Translations under genes and position numbers: made by a program
Assembly: GCF_001180305.1 (NCBI RefSeq)
Contig: NZ_CVSX01000011.1
Location: forward strand, 1 to 46,580
DNA: 46,580 bases
Origin: Prochlorococcus marinus
GTDB lineage: Bacteria > Cyanobacteriota > Cyanobacteriia > PCC-6307 > Cyanobiaceae
Direction: 5' to 3'
Shown: positions 37,753-46,453 of the stretch, piece after piece
Numbering within the stretch: position 1 is the first letter of the stretch
Layout of the letters: each line of letters opens with the position of its first letter
The notes under the pieces: model-generated
Told to the model about the DNA's origin: nothing
The model's database searches: none
What the model saw: the letters and a program-made list of their open reading frames with translations, nothing else

Positions 37753-38334
37753 ATGAATTTGATAAATTTTCAATCGGCTTTGAAGACGCTTAATAGTGGT
37801 TTACCAGTAATTTTTCAAACAGATACTTTACCTGCCATTGGATGCTTGCCAAAATTTTCACAAATTATTTATGATTTTAAAAAAAGAGATAGAAATAAAC
37901 CTTTGATTCTTATGGGATCAGACTATACACAATTAATCGATTACGTTCATGAATCAGCTAAGGAAGATTACAAAAATATAGCTTTAAAATATTGGCCAGG
38001 AGCTTTAACAATAGTTATACCTTGTTCAAAAAAAGAGAGTGCAATTTTAACGAGCAGGGATTTTTCTATTGGTTTAAGAATTCCAAATTCGTTTATGGCT
38101 CAATCTCTCTTAAAAGAAACAGGCCCATTATTAACTTCTAGTGCAAATATTTCAGGATCTTCAGGATCAATTACTGCTGAGGGTATTTCTCTAGACTTCC
38201 CTTCTGTGGATATTCTTGGACCTGTTCCTTGGGAAAAAAGTAGTGGAAAAGCTAGTACCATAATTTTTTGGGAAAAGCATGGAAATTGGCGCCTTATTAG
38301 AGCGGGTGAGGTACTAATTAAGGAGTTATATTAA
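37753..38334 (+). CDS. Sua5/YciO/YrdC family protein (threonylcarbamoyl-AMP synthase-like)
   Basis: A 193-aa protein of the TsaC/YrdC fold: GLPVIFQTDTLPAIGCLPKF, then KKRDRNKPLILMGSD with the characteristic KxR and K(R)xxxKPL motif, WPGALTIVIPC, SIGLRIPNS and GPLLTSSANISGSSG. It probably makes threonylcarbamoyl-AMP for the t6A modification at position 37 of ANN-decoding tRNAs. It follows prmC and overlaps the downstream small membrane protein by one base (TAATG). The TsaC assignment is by family; YciO-type relatives of unknown function exist. Confidence 0.87.
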   Translation: MNLINFQSALKTLNSGLPVIFQTDTLPAIGCLPKFSQIIYDFKKRDRNKPLILMGSDYTQLIDYVHESAKEDYKNIALKYWPGALTIVIPCSKKESAILTSRDFSIGLRIPNSFMAQSLLKETGPLLTSSANISGSSGSITAEGISLDFPSVDILGPVPWEKSSGKASTIIFWEKHGNWRLIRAGEVLIKELY

Positions 38335-38507
38335 TGTTTGTATTATTGTTTTTTGTTTTATTAATTCAATTTCTTACTTATTGGATATTTCAACCTTTTG
38401 TATCTTTTTTAGAATATGTTTTTTCTATAAGATCGTTTCCTTTAATTGGTTTTGTAGGTTTGATTTTTTTGTTTTCGGCGAAAGATAATAAAAATATAAT
38501 CAAATGA
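38334..38507 (+). CDS. Small hydrophobic membrane protein (57 aa)
   Basis: A 57-aa frame with ATG 38334 overlapping the preceding stop by one base. It has two hydrophobic segments, MFVLLFFVLLIQFLTYWIF and FPLIGFVGLIFLFS, and a short basic tail. I do not recognise a family. The tight overlap with tsaC-like gene supports translation; it precedes the convergent tRNA-Thr. Confidence 0.6.
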   Translation: MFVLLFFVLLIQFLTYWIFQPFVSFLEYVFSIRSFPLIGFVGLIFLFSAKDNKNIIK

Positions 38508-38514
38508 ATTGAAA

Positions 38515-38586
38515 TGCCGGCTAACAGATTTGAACTGATGACCTTCGCTTTACAAAAGCGCTGCTCTACCGCTGAGCTAAGCCGGC
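38515..38586 (-). tRNA. tRNA-Thr (TGT)
   Basis: 72-nt cloverleaf on the minus strand: acceptor GCCGGCT/AGCCGGC, D arm GCTCAGCGGTAGAGC, loop TTTGTAA with anticodon TGT, and T loop GTTCAAATC. The outer anticodon-stem pair is a G-A mismatch. CCA is not encoded. It reads ACA codons. Confidence 0.96.
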
Positions 38587-38651
38587 CTTCACTCTATCTT
38601 ACAATTAAGGAGGGTTAATTATTAGATTTGTTTTTGGCTTTTTAAAATTTA

Positions 38652-38978
38652 TTACTTTTTGACATCATTATCGTTCTTATCATTTTTTTTAAACTTTATT
38701 TCTCCAGAAAGTGTTCTCTTTATTGGTAAATTTGCTACTAAGGCAGTCATTCTATCTTCTGTCTCTAAACTTACTGCTACTTCTTCAAAATCAATCTCGA
38801 CATATTTAGCAACAACATCAAGAATTTCTTTTCTCATTTTGTCCAAAAGGTCAGTAGTTAAGGAACTCATATCAACTCTGTCATGAGCCAGTACAAGTTG
38901 TAATCTTTCTCTAGCTGTATTTGCGCTAGCTGTTTCTCTACCAAGTAACTTGTTTATAAGATCTCTAAGAGTCATCAT
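38652..38978 (-). CDS. minE: Cell division topological specificity factor MinE
   Basis: Antagonises MinCD at midcell by stimulating MinD ATPase, producing Min oscillation. The 108 residues show the membrane-targeting, MinD-binding N-terminus [14 protein letters not shown] and [13 protein letters not shown], followed by [16 protein letters not shown] and the dimerisation strand. The last 15 residues are Lys/Asp/Asn-rich. Two adjacent ATGs (38978 and 38975) are both possible starts. It lies one base after minD in minC-minD-minE order. Confidence 0.95.
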   Translation of the reverse strand: MMTLRDLINKLLGRETASANTARERLQLVLAHDRVDMSSLTTDLLDKMRKEILDVVAKYVEIDFEEVAVSLETEDRMTALVANLPIKRTLSGEIKFKKNDKNDNDVKK

Positions 38979-38979
38979 T

Positions 38980-39795
38980 TTAAAAAACCTTTGTTTGCAT
39001 TAATCTCATGAATTTATCTTTAAGGCTTTTACCTTCATTTTTTGGGTCAATTATTGGTATATCTGCTCCTGTAAGTCTTTGAGAAACATTTAGATAGCAT
39101 TTTTTTGCAGGAGATCTACTATCTGAAAGCGTTAGGGGCTCTCCTCTATTTGTACTTATTATTACTTGCTCATCTTCTAAAACAATACCTAATAAAGGTA
39201 ACGAAAGAATCCCTTGAACATCTTCTATGGATAACATTTCTTGACTAGCCATCATGTTTGGGCGAACTCTATTGACTACAAGTTGGATTGGTGAAATATC
39301 CGATGAATTAAGAATTCCTATTACTCTATCGGCATCACGTACTGCAGATAATTCAGGATTAGTAACTACAATAGCTTCTTTGCAAGCTGCAAGTGCATTT
39401 TTAAAACCATCCTCAACTCCGGCAGGGCAATCTACTAAAACAAAATCAAACTTCTCACTTAGCATTTCACTGATTTTACTCATATCTTCGGGTTTCATCC
39501 AATCCAACATCCTAGGATCTCCCGCTGGTAAAAGAGCGAGATTTGGCTCCTTTTTGTGTCTTACTAATGCTTGGTCGAGACGACAATTTTTGTCTAAAAC
39601 ATCTTGTGCAGTGTAAATGATACGATTTTCTAATCCTAAAAGAAGATCTAAATTTCGTAATCCAAAGTCAGCATCAAGTACAGCTGTAGAGGCTCCGCTG
39701 TTGGCGAGTGCTATGCCTAGATTTGCAGTTAAGGTTGTTTTGCCAACTCCCCCTTTTCCTGAACAAATTAATATTGTGCGAGTATTTTCCGACAC
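38980..39795 (-). CDS. minD: Septum site-determining ATPase MinD
   Basis: A deviant-Walker-A P-loop ATPase (271 aa) that recruits MinC to the membrane. It reads [20 protein letters not shown] near the N-terminus (signature Lys in KGGVGKT), [30 protein letters not shown], and [14 protein letters not shown], the Walker B. The C-terminal segment [14 protein letters not shown] is the membrane-targeting helix. The start is a GTG at 39795. minE follows after one base; minC lies upstream across 111 bp. Confidence 0.96.
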   Translation of the reverse strand: MSENTRTILICSGKGGVGKTTLTANLGIALANSGASTAVLDADFGLRNLDLLLGLENRIIYTAQDVLDKNCRLDQALVRHKKEPNLALLPAGDPRMLDWMKPEDMSKISEMLSEKFDFVLVDCPAGVEDGFKNALAACKEAIVVTNPELSAVRDADRVIGILNSSDISPIQLVVNRVRPNMMASQEMLSIEDVQGILSLPLLGIVLEDEQVIISTNRGEPLTLSDSRSPAKKCYLNVSQRLTGADIPIIDPKNEGKSLKDKFMRLMQTKVF

Positions 39796-39906
39796 GTATT
39801 TAATAATTTTTTAAATGATAAACCCACTTTGAGAAAGTTAAATATTTTAAAGATTAAGTAATTCTTAAATTTATCAATTTCGAATTAATTTATTTCAAAT
39901 GATTAA

Positions 39907-40566
39907 TTAATTTTTTGTTTCTACTATGTAAGGATTGATTGTTATTATTTGGTTTTCTAATATAGCAATTTCAGGGTAATAATTTTTGGGCTTATCCTTT
40001 GGGCCAATCGCTACTATATCAGCAATTCTTAACTGTAAAGGGTTTAAATATAGTGATGCAATAGAGGCATTATGATCCCCTTCTTTGCCGGCAAAGGCTA
40101 TTCCAAGTAGTTTGCCCCAAACGTAAATATTTCTCTTGGCGGAAACTATGGCACCTGGATTAACGTCTCCAATAATGCATAGATCCCCATTTGAAGATAT
40201 TCTGTCACCTGATCTTACTGTGCCTTTGTAAAATATATTATCTTTCTTTTCTGTATTAAACAAAAGTAACTTTTTTTTTATCTCTTGTTCCTTAACAAAA
40301 TTTGTATCTATTTTTTGAGATTTTCCGGCTATTATTGTGTCTCTATTATTTGAGTAAATACAGAGGGAAAATATATTAAGTTTTAGAATATTATTTTTGA
40401 GTTTTGATAATTCATTAGAACTGATTGACTCATTGATTGCGAAAATTATTACTTTAAAAGGTCCTTTTTTAGAAGATTCTTTAAAAAAATTTTCTATATT
40501 GTTTAAATCATTAAGTGATATCGTTTCTAGATATTCTTCATTAGTGTTTTTAATAAGAATTTTCAT
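39907..40566 (-). CDS. minC: Septum site-determining protein MinC
   Basis: FtsZ-polymerisation inhibitor activated by MinD. In the 219-aa protein the C-terminal beta-helix domain is clear: YKGTVRSGDRISSNGDLCII, then GDVNPGAIVSAKRNIYVWGK and LLGIAFAGKEGDHNASI. The N-terminal 105 residues are more diverged, as usual. ATG 40566 is the start. An HD hydrolase gene ends 10 bp upstream and may share its transcript; minD follows after 111 bp. Confidence 0.92.
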   Translation of the reverse strand: MKILIKNTNEEYLETISLNDLNNIENFFKESSKKGPFKVIIFAINESISSNELSKLKNNILKLNIFSLCIYSNNRDTIIAGKSQKIDTNFVKEQEIKKKLLLFNTEKKDNIFYKGTVRSGDRISSNGDLCIIGDVNPGAIVSAKRNIYVWGKLLGIAFAGKEGDHNASIASLYLNPLQLRIADIVAIGPKDKPKNYYPEIAILENQIITINPYIVETKN

Positions 40567-40576
40567 TGAATAATAC

Positions 40577-41833
40577 TTAGGAATTATTTCTTATTAAGGA
40601 AATTTGGTTTTTAATTTCGTTTTTGATTGCACTTGGATAAATAATAAAAGAGCTTTCCTCAGATTTCATTAAAGCTTTTATTAATAAAGAACTATTTTCT
40701 AATAAGTTTTGATAAGTTCCATCCCATATTTTTAGAGCATTGTTAGATTCAAAACCTTTAAAGGATCTTTCCTTTATTCCACAAAATATTTCAGAATCAT
40801 AACCATTCTTTTCGCATAGTTTGCGTGAGTATGCAAGTATTTTTAGCCTATCTATTTTTTTTAAAAAACTTATGTCTGATGCTTTTAATAAGTCTCTATC
40901 TATAAACATTTTGCATAAGGTAGAAAGCGGCTCGAAAGATTCATCTTTCCATCTAATTAAATGATAAAAAAAGGTTACATCATCATTTCTTATGAAATCA
41001 TCAAAATCAATTTTTGAAGGAGAAAATATCCATCTATAAAGAGATTCATCAAACCAAATTTTCTTTTCAATATTGTTTTTTATGCTATATATTATTTTTT
41101 CTAGAATCCATGTTGATATTTCGTTAATTCTGTGGTTATAAATAGTTCTATACATCAAGTTCCTTAGTACTAAGAAATGCTCTATAGCGATAACTCCTTT
41201 TGGCTTGATTGCAATATTTCCGTCAGGTGAAAAAGTTAGAGCTGAAATAATTCTTTCTAAATCTACTAAGCCATATTTGGTACCTGTATTGTAACTATCG
41301 CGTAATAGATAATCAAGACGATCACAATCAATTTCACTACTGATCAATGTTTTTAAAGGTTTTGAAAATAGTTGTTTTGATTCAAATAATTCCCCAATTT
41401 GTTCAGGTAATTCGTTGTCATACTTTTTGAGGATTGAATTTATTGGCGAATAATTTCTGACTAATTTTTGAGACCATTCTTCGTGATTATGATCGAATAT
41501 TGATTCACTAGTATGGCTTAAAGGTCCATGTCCTAAATCATGTAAAAGAGCTGCTCCATAAAGAATAAATTTATTTTCATAAAACGAAGATTTCATCTCA
41601 ATTAATCTGTTATATATTTTCCTTGCAATACAAAAAACGCCAATTGAGTGAGTAAATCTACTCGATTCTGCCCCATGAAAAAGTAATGATGCTGGTCCTA
41701 ATTGTTTTATTCTTCTTAGTCTTTGAAAAGCAATTGTATCTATTAATTCCATAATCATTAATTCTTCTGGCTTTTCTGAATCAAATACTATTTCTTTATG
41801 AATTGGATCATGAAAAATTCTTTTGATACTCAT
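40577..41833 (-). CDS. HD-domain phosphohydrolase (dGTPase-like)
   Basis: A 418-aa metal-dependent phosphohydrolase of the HD superfamily, SAMHD1/dGTPase-related branch. Motifs include FQRLRRIKQLGPASLLFHGA, ESSRFTHSIGVFCIARKI (first His), ALLHDLGHGPLSHTSE (His-Asp pair), and the later SSEIDCDRLDYLLRDS, which supplies the last metal-binding Asp, then RTIYNHRINEIS. Such enzymes may hydrolyse dNTPs or other nucleotides; the substrate is not defined. It is followed by minC after 10 bp and preceded by ctpA after 49 bp, all on one strand. Confidence 0.86.
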   Translation of the reverse strand: MSIKRIFHDPIHKEIVFDSEKPEELMIMELIDTIAFQRLRRIKQLGPASLLFHGAESSRFTHSIGVFCIARKIYNRLIEMKSSFYENKFILYGAALLHDLGHGPLSHTSESIFDHNHEEWSQKLVRNYSPINSILKKYDNELPEQIGELFESKQLFSKPLKTLISSEIDCDRLDYLLRDSYNTGTKYGLVDLERIISALTFSPDGNIAIKPKGVIAIEHFLVLRNLMYRTIYNHRINEISTWILEKIIYSIKNNIEKKIWFDESLYRWIFSPSKIDFDDFIRNDDVTFFYHLIRWKDESFEPLSTLCKMFIDRDLLKASDISFLKKIDRLKILAYSRKLCEKNGYDSEIFCGIKERSFKGFESNNALKIWDGTYQNLLENSSLLIKALMKSEESSFIIYPSAIKNEIKNQISLIRNNS

Positions 41834-41882
41834 GGTGTTTAGAAATTTTATCTAGTAATCTTTTGTTTCTTTAGGGTTACTC

Positions 41883-43160
41883 TTATTCATTTTTTAATTC
41901 AAGAGTTTGAATTGAAACTTCTTCTTTTTCTAAAATTGAATCCAGAAACAACTCTGCATTTTTTACCCATTTATCATCAGCACTTCCATAATCACTTGCA
42001 TCAGGAAGATCTAAAAACTTGTCAGGCGTCATACCTTGGCCTTGAATATTATTACCTTTAGGAGTTAAATAACTTGCGACTGTGATTGCAATACCACTAT
42101 TTTCTCCTAAACTTTTGAGGGATTGAATTAGACCTTTACCATAGGTTTGTTCTCCCATCAGAATCGATCTACCGTTATCTTGCAAAGAACCTGCAAGTAT
42201 TTCACTGGCGCTCGCAGTTCCTTTATTTACCAAAGTTACCATTGGGCCATCAAAAGATGTTTCTTTCTGTGAAATGATTGCATCTTTGATTCCATTTCTA
42301 TCTTTAGTCTCTACAACTGGCCTTTCATTCAATAATGAGTCTGCAACAGCTATCCCGGAGCTTACTAGACCTCCTGAATTGTTCCTAAGATCTAAGATTA
42401 ATCCTTCAACCTCTTTCTCTTTTAATTCTTCAAGAGCTTCTTCAACTTTTTTTGGAACGCTTTCGCTAAATTGAGTAATCCTTAAATAACCTATTGTGTG
42501 AGAATCGTCTCTCAATCTCTTGGTTCTTACTGGTCTAAGATCTACAGATCTCCTTTCTAAATCGACCTCTCTAACTTCTCCTAATTCAGAAGATATTTCA
42601 ACTAAAACTTTTGTACCTGACTCACCTCTTAATTTTGAGGCAGTATTAGCAAGGCCAAGCTCTTCTGATGAAATTCCATCTACTTTCTCAATGGAATCCC
42701 CGCTTACAATTCCAGCTTCTTCAGCTGGTGAACCTCCAAGAGTTGATACAACCTTAACCTTATTACTTTCATCATCTTCACCTAATTGAAGCCCAACACC
42801 ATTGATTTCACTACCAAAATTGCTCGATTTCAGGAGTTCATAATCTTTTGGACGTAAAATTCTTGTATAGGGATCTTCTAAAGGTCTTAGCATGTCTTCA
42901 ATTGCAGAATAAGCCTCTTCACTTGTTTCAATTTGTTTCTGTAATGTTTTTTGCCTAATTCTCTTCCATTGGATTTCATCAAACTTTTCTGGGTCATAAA
43001 AACCCTCATTTACCAAGGTCCAAGCATCCAGTACTAACTGCTTGCTATCACTAAGAGCATCCACTTTTTCAATGACTAAAAAATTGGTACAAAAAATGCT
43101 GATCAAAAATGTAGTGATCAATATTTTGAATGTTAAAAGTTTGTTAAAAGATGAATTCAT
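41883..43160 (-). CDS. ctpA: Carboxyl-terminal processing protease (D1 processing)
   Basis: Serine protease of the CtpA/Prc family; the cyanobacterial enzyme trims the D1 C-terminus so the photosystem II manganese cluster can assemble. The 425 residues have a signal peptide (KILITTFLISIFCTNFLVIE), a PDZ domain (GVGLQLGEDDESNKVKVVST to IVSGDSIEKVDG), and the catalytic core LDLRNNSGGLVSSGI, KGTASASEILAGSL with the Ser nucleophile and GEQTYGKGLIQS with the Lys. I use ATG 43160; TTG/GTG codons upstream would add up to seven residues. It is divergent from petB with 71 bp between. Cyanobacteria may have several Ctp paralogues, so D1 processing is probable rather than certain. Confidence 0.9.
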   Translation of the reverse strand: MNSSFNKLLTFKILITTFLISIFCTNFLVIEKVDALSDSKQLVLDAWTLVNEGFYDPEKFDEIQWKRIRQKTLQKQIETSEEAYSAIEDMLRPLEDPYTRILRPKDYELLKSSNFGSEINGVGLQLGEDDESNKVKVVSTLGGSPAEEAGIVSGDSIEKVDGISSEELGLANTASKLRGESGTKVLVEISSELGEVREVDLERRSVDLRPVRTKRLRDDSHTIGYLRITQFSESVPKKVEEALEELKEKEVEGLILDLRNNSGGLVSSGIAVADSLLNERPVVETKDRNGIKDAIISQKETSFDGPMVTLVNKGTASASEILAGSLQDNGRSILMGEQTYGKGLIQSLKSLGENSGIAITVASYLTPKGNNIQGQGMTPDKFLDLPDASDYGSADDKWVKNAELFLDSILEKEEVSIQTLELKNE

Positions 43161-43231
43161 TGGGTTAAGTGTTAACACCAAGTATAAGAATTTTAAGTAA
43201 GCTCTTTATATCAAAGCTAATTTTTTTTTGG

Positions 43232-43888
43232 ATGGCGAATTCTTCATCTGTTTATGACTGGTTTCAAGAGAGGCTTGAAATCCAAGACATAACTGACGAC
43301 GTAACTTCCAAGTACGTACCCCCTCACGTAAATATTTTTTACTGTTTAGGAGGCATAACCCTAGTATGCTTCTTAATTCAATTTGCAACAGGTTTTGCAA
43401 TGACTTTTTACTATAAGCCAACAGTTACACAAGCTTATAATTCAGTAAGTTATTTGATGACAGATGTAAGTTTTGGATGGTTAATAAGATCTGTTCATAG
43501 GTGGAGTGCATCTATGATGGTTTTAATGCTTATCCTTCATGTTTTCAGGGTTTATCTTACTGGTGGTTTCAAAAGACCAAGAGAGTTAACTTGGGTCACA
43601 GGTGTTGTAATGGCAGTTATAACAGTTGCTTTTGGTGTTACAGGATACTCTTTACCTTGGGATCAAGTTGGTTATTGGGCAGTTAAGATTGTTTCAGGTG
43701 TACCAGCGGCAATCCCGGTAATTGGTGACTTTATGGTTGAACTACTTAGAGGTGGTGAAAGTGTAGGACAATCTACTCTTACAAGATTTTATAGTCTTCA
43801 TACTTTCGTCTTGCCCTGGTCATTAGCAGTTTTCATGTTGATGCATTTTTTAATGATTCGTAAACAGGGTATTTCCGGTCCTTTATAA
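43232..43888 (+). CDS. petB: Cytochrome b6
   Basis: Heme-binding membrane subunit of the cytochrome b6f complex (218 aa, four helices). It starts [20 protein letters not shown] and contains [36 protein letters not shown] with heme histidines, [16 protein letters not shown] and [24 protein letters not shown] 43232 gives the accepted length; the frame is open 21 codons upstream without family support. petD follows after 33 bp. It is divergent from ctpA. Confidence 0.97.
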
Positions 43889-43921
43889 ACACCTACAATT
43901 ACATTAAATTTAGAGTTCCAA

Positions 43922-44404
43922 ATGTCTACATTAAAAAAACCAGATTTATCAGATCCAAAATTAAGAGCAAAATTAGCTAAAGGGATGGGTCATAACTATT
44001 ATGGTGAACCAGCATGGCCAAATGACTTATTATATATTTTCCCAGTAGTTATTTTAGGCACTATTGCTTGTGTAGTTGGACTAGCAGTTCTTGATCCTGC
44101 AATGTTAGGAGACAAAGCAAATCCATTTGCCACCCCTTTGGAAATTCTTCCTGAATGGTATCTTTATCCAGTCTTTCAAATACTCAGGGTTGTTCCTAAT
44201 AAACTTTTAGGAATTGCTCTTCAAACCTTAATTCCTCTAGGATTAATGATTTTACCTTTCATTGAAAATGTTAATAAATTCTCTAATCCTTTTAGAAGAC
44301 CAATAGCAATGTCTGTTTTCTTGTTCGGAACTTTTCTAACGATATATCTTGGTATTGGCGCATGTTTACCTATTGATAAATCACTAACTCTAGGTTTATT
44401 TTAA
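43922..44404 (+). CDS. petD: Cytochrome b6f complex subunit 4
   Basis: A 160-aa membrane subunit IV that with PetB forms the quinol-binding core of b6f. It reads [40 protein letters not shown], then the PEWY loop [18 protein letters not shown] that lines the quinol oxidation site, and three helices. It forms the classical petB-petD pair. The stop lies four bases from the convergent invertase gene and I see no hairpin between. Confidence 0.97.
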
Positions 44405-44408
44405 ATTT

Positions 44409-45848
44409 TTACATCTCAAACATATCTATATCGTTATCCTCTTTTCTTAAGAAGTGATTCATTAACAAAAATCCAACTATTGTCCAAGTTTGGTAAGTTC
44501 TTGATTGTTGACCAACCCAAGTACCAGTTGGTCCATCAAAATACTCTGCCCATTCTTGCTTTGGTAATTGATTGAGTTGACACCAATATGATTCCTCTAT
44601 TAAAGATTTCATTTCTTCCATAAGAATTACATCATCAGAATCATAATTTTTTTGATGTAAAAGAACTGCTGCACCAAAAAACCAAAGTAAACTAGGCCAA
44701 TGTCCTCCATTGTGATAACTCCAAGGCCAATTTTTTGGATCCGATCCAGTCTTATTTTGCCATTCTTCCACATCCATATGAGGATGACAAATTCGCATAG
44801 GCATTTGAGCAATCAAATGCTGTCTGTTATGCAACACTAATCTAAATAGAGCTCTTTGTTCTGCAGGAGGGAGCACTCCGAACATACAAGCTAAAGAATT
44901 ACCTAAACTATAAAATCTAAAGTCAGGTCTCCCTGTTCTAATATTTCCAATTAAATATCCTCCCCTATTCTCTAACCAATCTTGAAGCCATGAGGGAACT
45001 ACTTGAGGTTGAACGTTAAATTCATTGAAATGTTGATCATCTCCATACTGCTCAGTAGGTCTTCTTCTTAAAATTTGCATCGTTTGACTAGTAACCCAAT
45101 AATGCTTTAAGAGAAAACTTCCTAAATCCTTAACCCATTGATTAGTAAGAATAAGTCTTTGATCTAAAAGTCTACTTACATGATCTGCTCTACTTAATTC
45201 CATTAATTTTATACAACTTTTTAAACATCCATGCAGTAAAACTTCAACCTCTAAAGGTGCTCCCCATACATCCATAGGTCTATCAATCATAAATGAGCAA
45301 TCTGGAACAAAAAGTACAGGCGTACCCTCAAATGTTGGGTGAAGAACTAAATCTAGTAAAAGTTGAATACCTCTTTGAACACTTTGACTTTTTCCGAAAG
45401 CATAATCACCACTTTTGTTGACATAATACCAACATAAAATTGGCCACCATAAACTTGCATCAGCTGAAGTAATCCTTCCTATTGACCTCTGTCCATAGTC
45501 TCCGATGAGCTTTCCGTTTTCTTCAATGAAACTTGTCGGGAATACACCACGAGTCTGATAATTAGTGCTTTGCAACTCAAGACATACTGTTAGGAACTTT
45601 TTGACAATTTCATATCTTTTTTGGGTAATGAGGTAAATCATTACTGGAACATTGTCTCTTAAAAATATTTCCCCATAATTTAATTTCTTATTTTTGGTTG
45701 GATGTTCTAGTGCTGCAACGCTACCTACCAGCTCGCCTGATATTTCAACTAAAGTCTTCTCAAAATGATTTTTTGCATTTGTTACAATTTTTTCCTCATC
45801 GGAACTTGGTCTTACTCTTAAATTTTTTTGACTAAATCTTTCTGCCAT
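44409..45848 (-). CDS. Alkaline/neutral invertase (GH100 family)
   Basis: A 479-aa cytosolic invertase-like glycoside hydrolase, which hydrolyses sucrose to glucose and fructose. Characteristic segments are LNYGEIFLRDNVPVMIYLIT, GDYGQRSIGRITSADASLWW-PILCW, DRPMDVWGAPLEVEVLLHGC, and PWSYHNGGHWPSLLWFF near the C-terminus. No signal peptide. Marine picocyanobacteria make sucrose as a compatible solute, so a catabolic role in sucrose turnover is reasonable but not proven. ATG 45848. It converges on petD four bases away and is divergent from the 16S leader. Confidence 0.88.
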   Translation of the reverse strand: MAERFSQKNLRVRPSSDEEKIVTNAKNHFEKTLVEISGELVGSVAALEHPTKNKKLNYGEIFLRDNVPVMIYLITQKRYEIVKKFLTVCLELQSTNYQTRGVFPTSFIEENGKLIGDYGQRSIGRITSADASLWWPILCWYYVNKSGDYAFGKSQSVQRGIQLLLDLVLHPTFEGTPVLFVPDCSFMIDRPMDVWGAPLEVEVLLHGCLKSCIKLMELSRADHVSRLLDQRLILTNQWVKDLGSFLLKHYWVTSQTMQILRRRPTEQYGDDQHFNEFNVQPQVVPSWLQDWLENRGGYLIGNIRTGRPDFRFYSLGNSLACMFGVLPPAEQRALFRLVLHNRQHLIAQMPMRICHPHMDVEEWQNKTGSDPKNWPWSYHNGGHWPSLLWFFGAAVLLHQKNYDSDDVILMEEMKSLIEESYWCQLNQLPKQEWAEYFDGPTGTWVGQQSRTYQTWTIVGFLLMNHFLRKEDNDIDMFEM

Positions 45849-46453
45849 TTTATTAAAATCCCACTATTTAAAGCCTAGTTCGTGAACTCAATATTGGACA
45901 AAAATAAAATTAATAAAAAAATTATGTATTAATGGTTGCATAATTACGGTCGAATGGTTTAGTATTTTCTTCTGGGCAAAAAATTAAATTTTTGCACTAC
46001 TTCTAATTCTATCCAAATTTTTAATTTGGGTACAAAAGAAGTTTTTTGAAATTTGAAGTTCATCTTTAGATTTCATCCAGTGGAAGGGGTTTCTCCTTCT
46101 ATAGATGGTCTACTTTATTAAGTTGATCTTGCACCTAGAAAATTTAAAAACTTAGGAACTGATGCTTTTATTGCGTCGAGATTAACTGAATTCTTTTAGT
46201 TTTTTCAAGATGTAAATGCAATAAAGGTGTGAGGTCCCGTCAAGAATATATATAAATTGTCATCAATTGCTAACTTTTAGCTTTGATGCAAACGGATCTG
46301 AGATCTTGGAAAGTCACTTTAGAAATATTTTTATAGTGCACTCAAAGTAATCCTTAAATTTTAAGGAGGCTGAAGCTAAATACAAAAACTGAATTTGTTA
46401 TTTGGATAAAGCAATTCAATTTGAGTAGATTTATCTACAAAAGGATTTGAACA
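45849..46453 (+). other. Non-coding region upstream of the 16S rRNA
   Basis: About 600 bp with no credible ORF. It should hold the rRNA promoter, leader and processing sites and the invertase promoter. I can see several structured elements: an IR at 45976-45995 (GCAAAAA/TTTTTGC), ATCCAAAT/ATTTGGGT (46011-46031), a CATC/GATG-enclosed hairpin (46074-46107), GGTGTGAGG (46226-46234), a TCCTTAAATTTTAAGGA palindrome (46351-46367) and GTAGATTTATCTAC (46425-46438). TTGCAT (45936-45941) and TAGTAT (45960-45965), 18 bp apart, are a weak promoter candidate. I could not locate the true rRNA promoter with confidence. Confidence 0.6.
46351..46367 (+). repeat. 17-bp palindrome in the 16S leader
   Basis: TCCTTAAATTTTAAGGA is a perfect 8+1+8 inverted repeat about 85 bp before the 16S start, and its right arm runs directly into AAGGAGG. 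It may be an rRNA leader hairpin or an operator. No ORF follows the AAGGAGG. Confidence 0.45.

Noticed and set aside
40270..40280. Run of nine Ts in minC as a frameshift site
   Set aside because: The reading frame is continuous through it and homopolymers are frequent in this AT-rich DNA.
46368..46450. Possible 26-codon frame from CTG after AAGGAGG
   Set aside because: CTG is not a credible start and there is no spacing between it and AAGGAGG; the region is rRNA leader.
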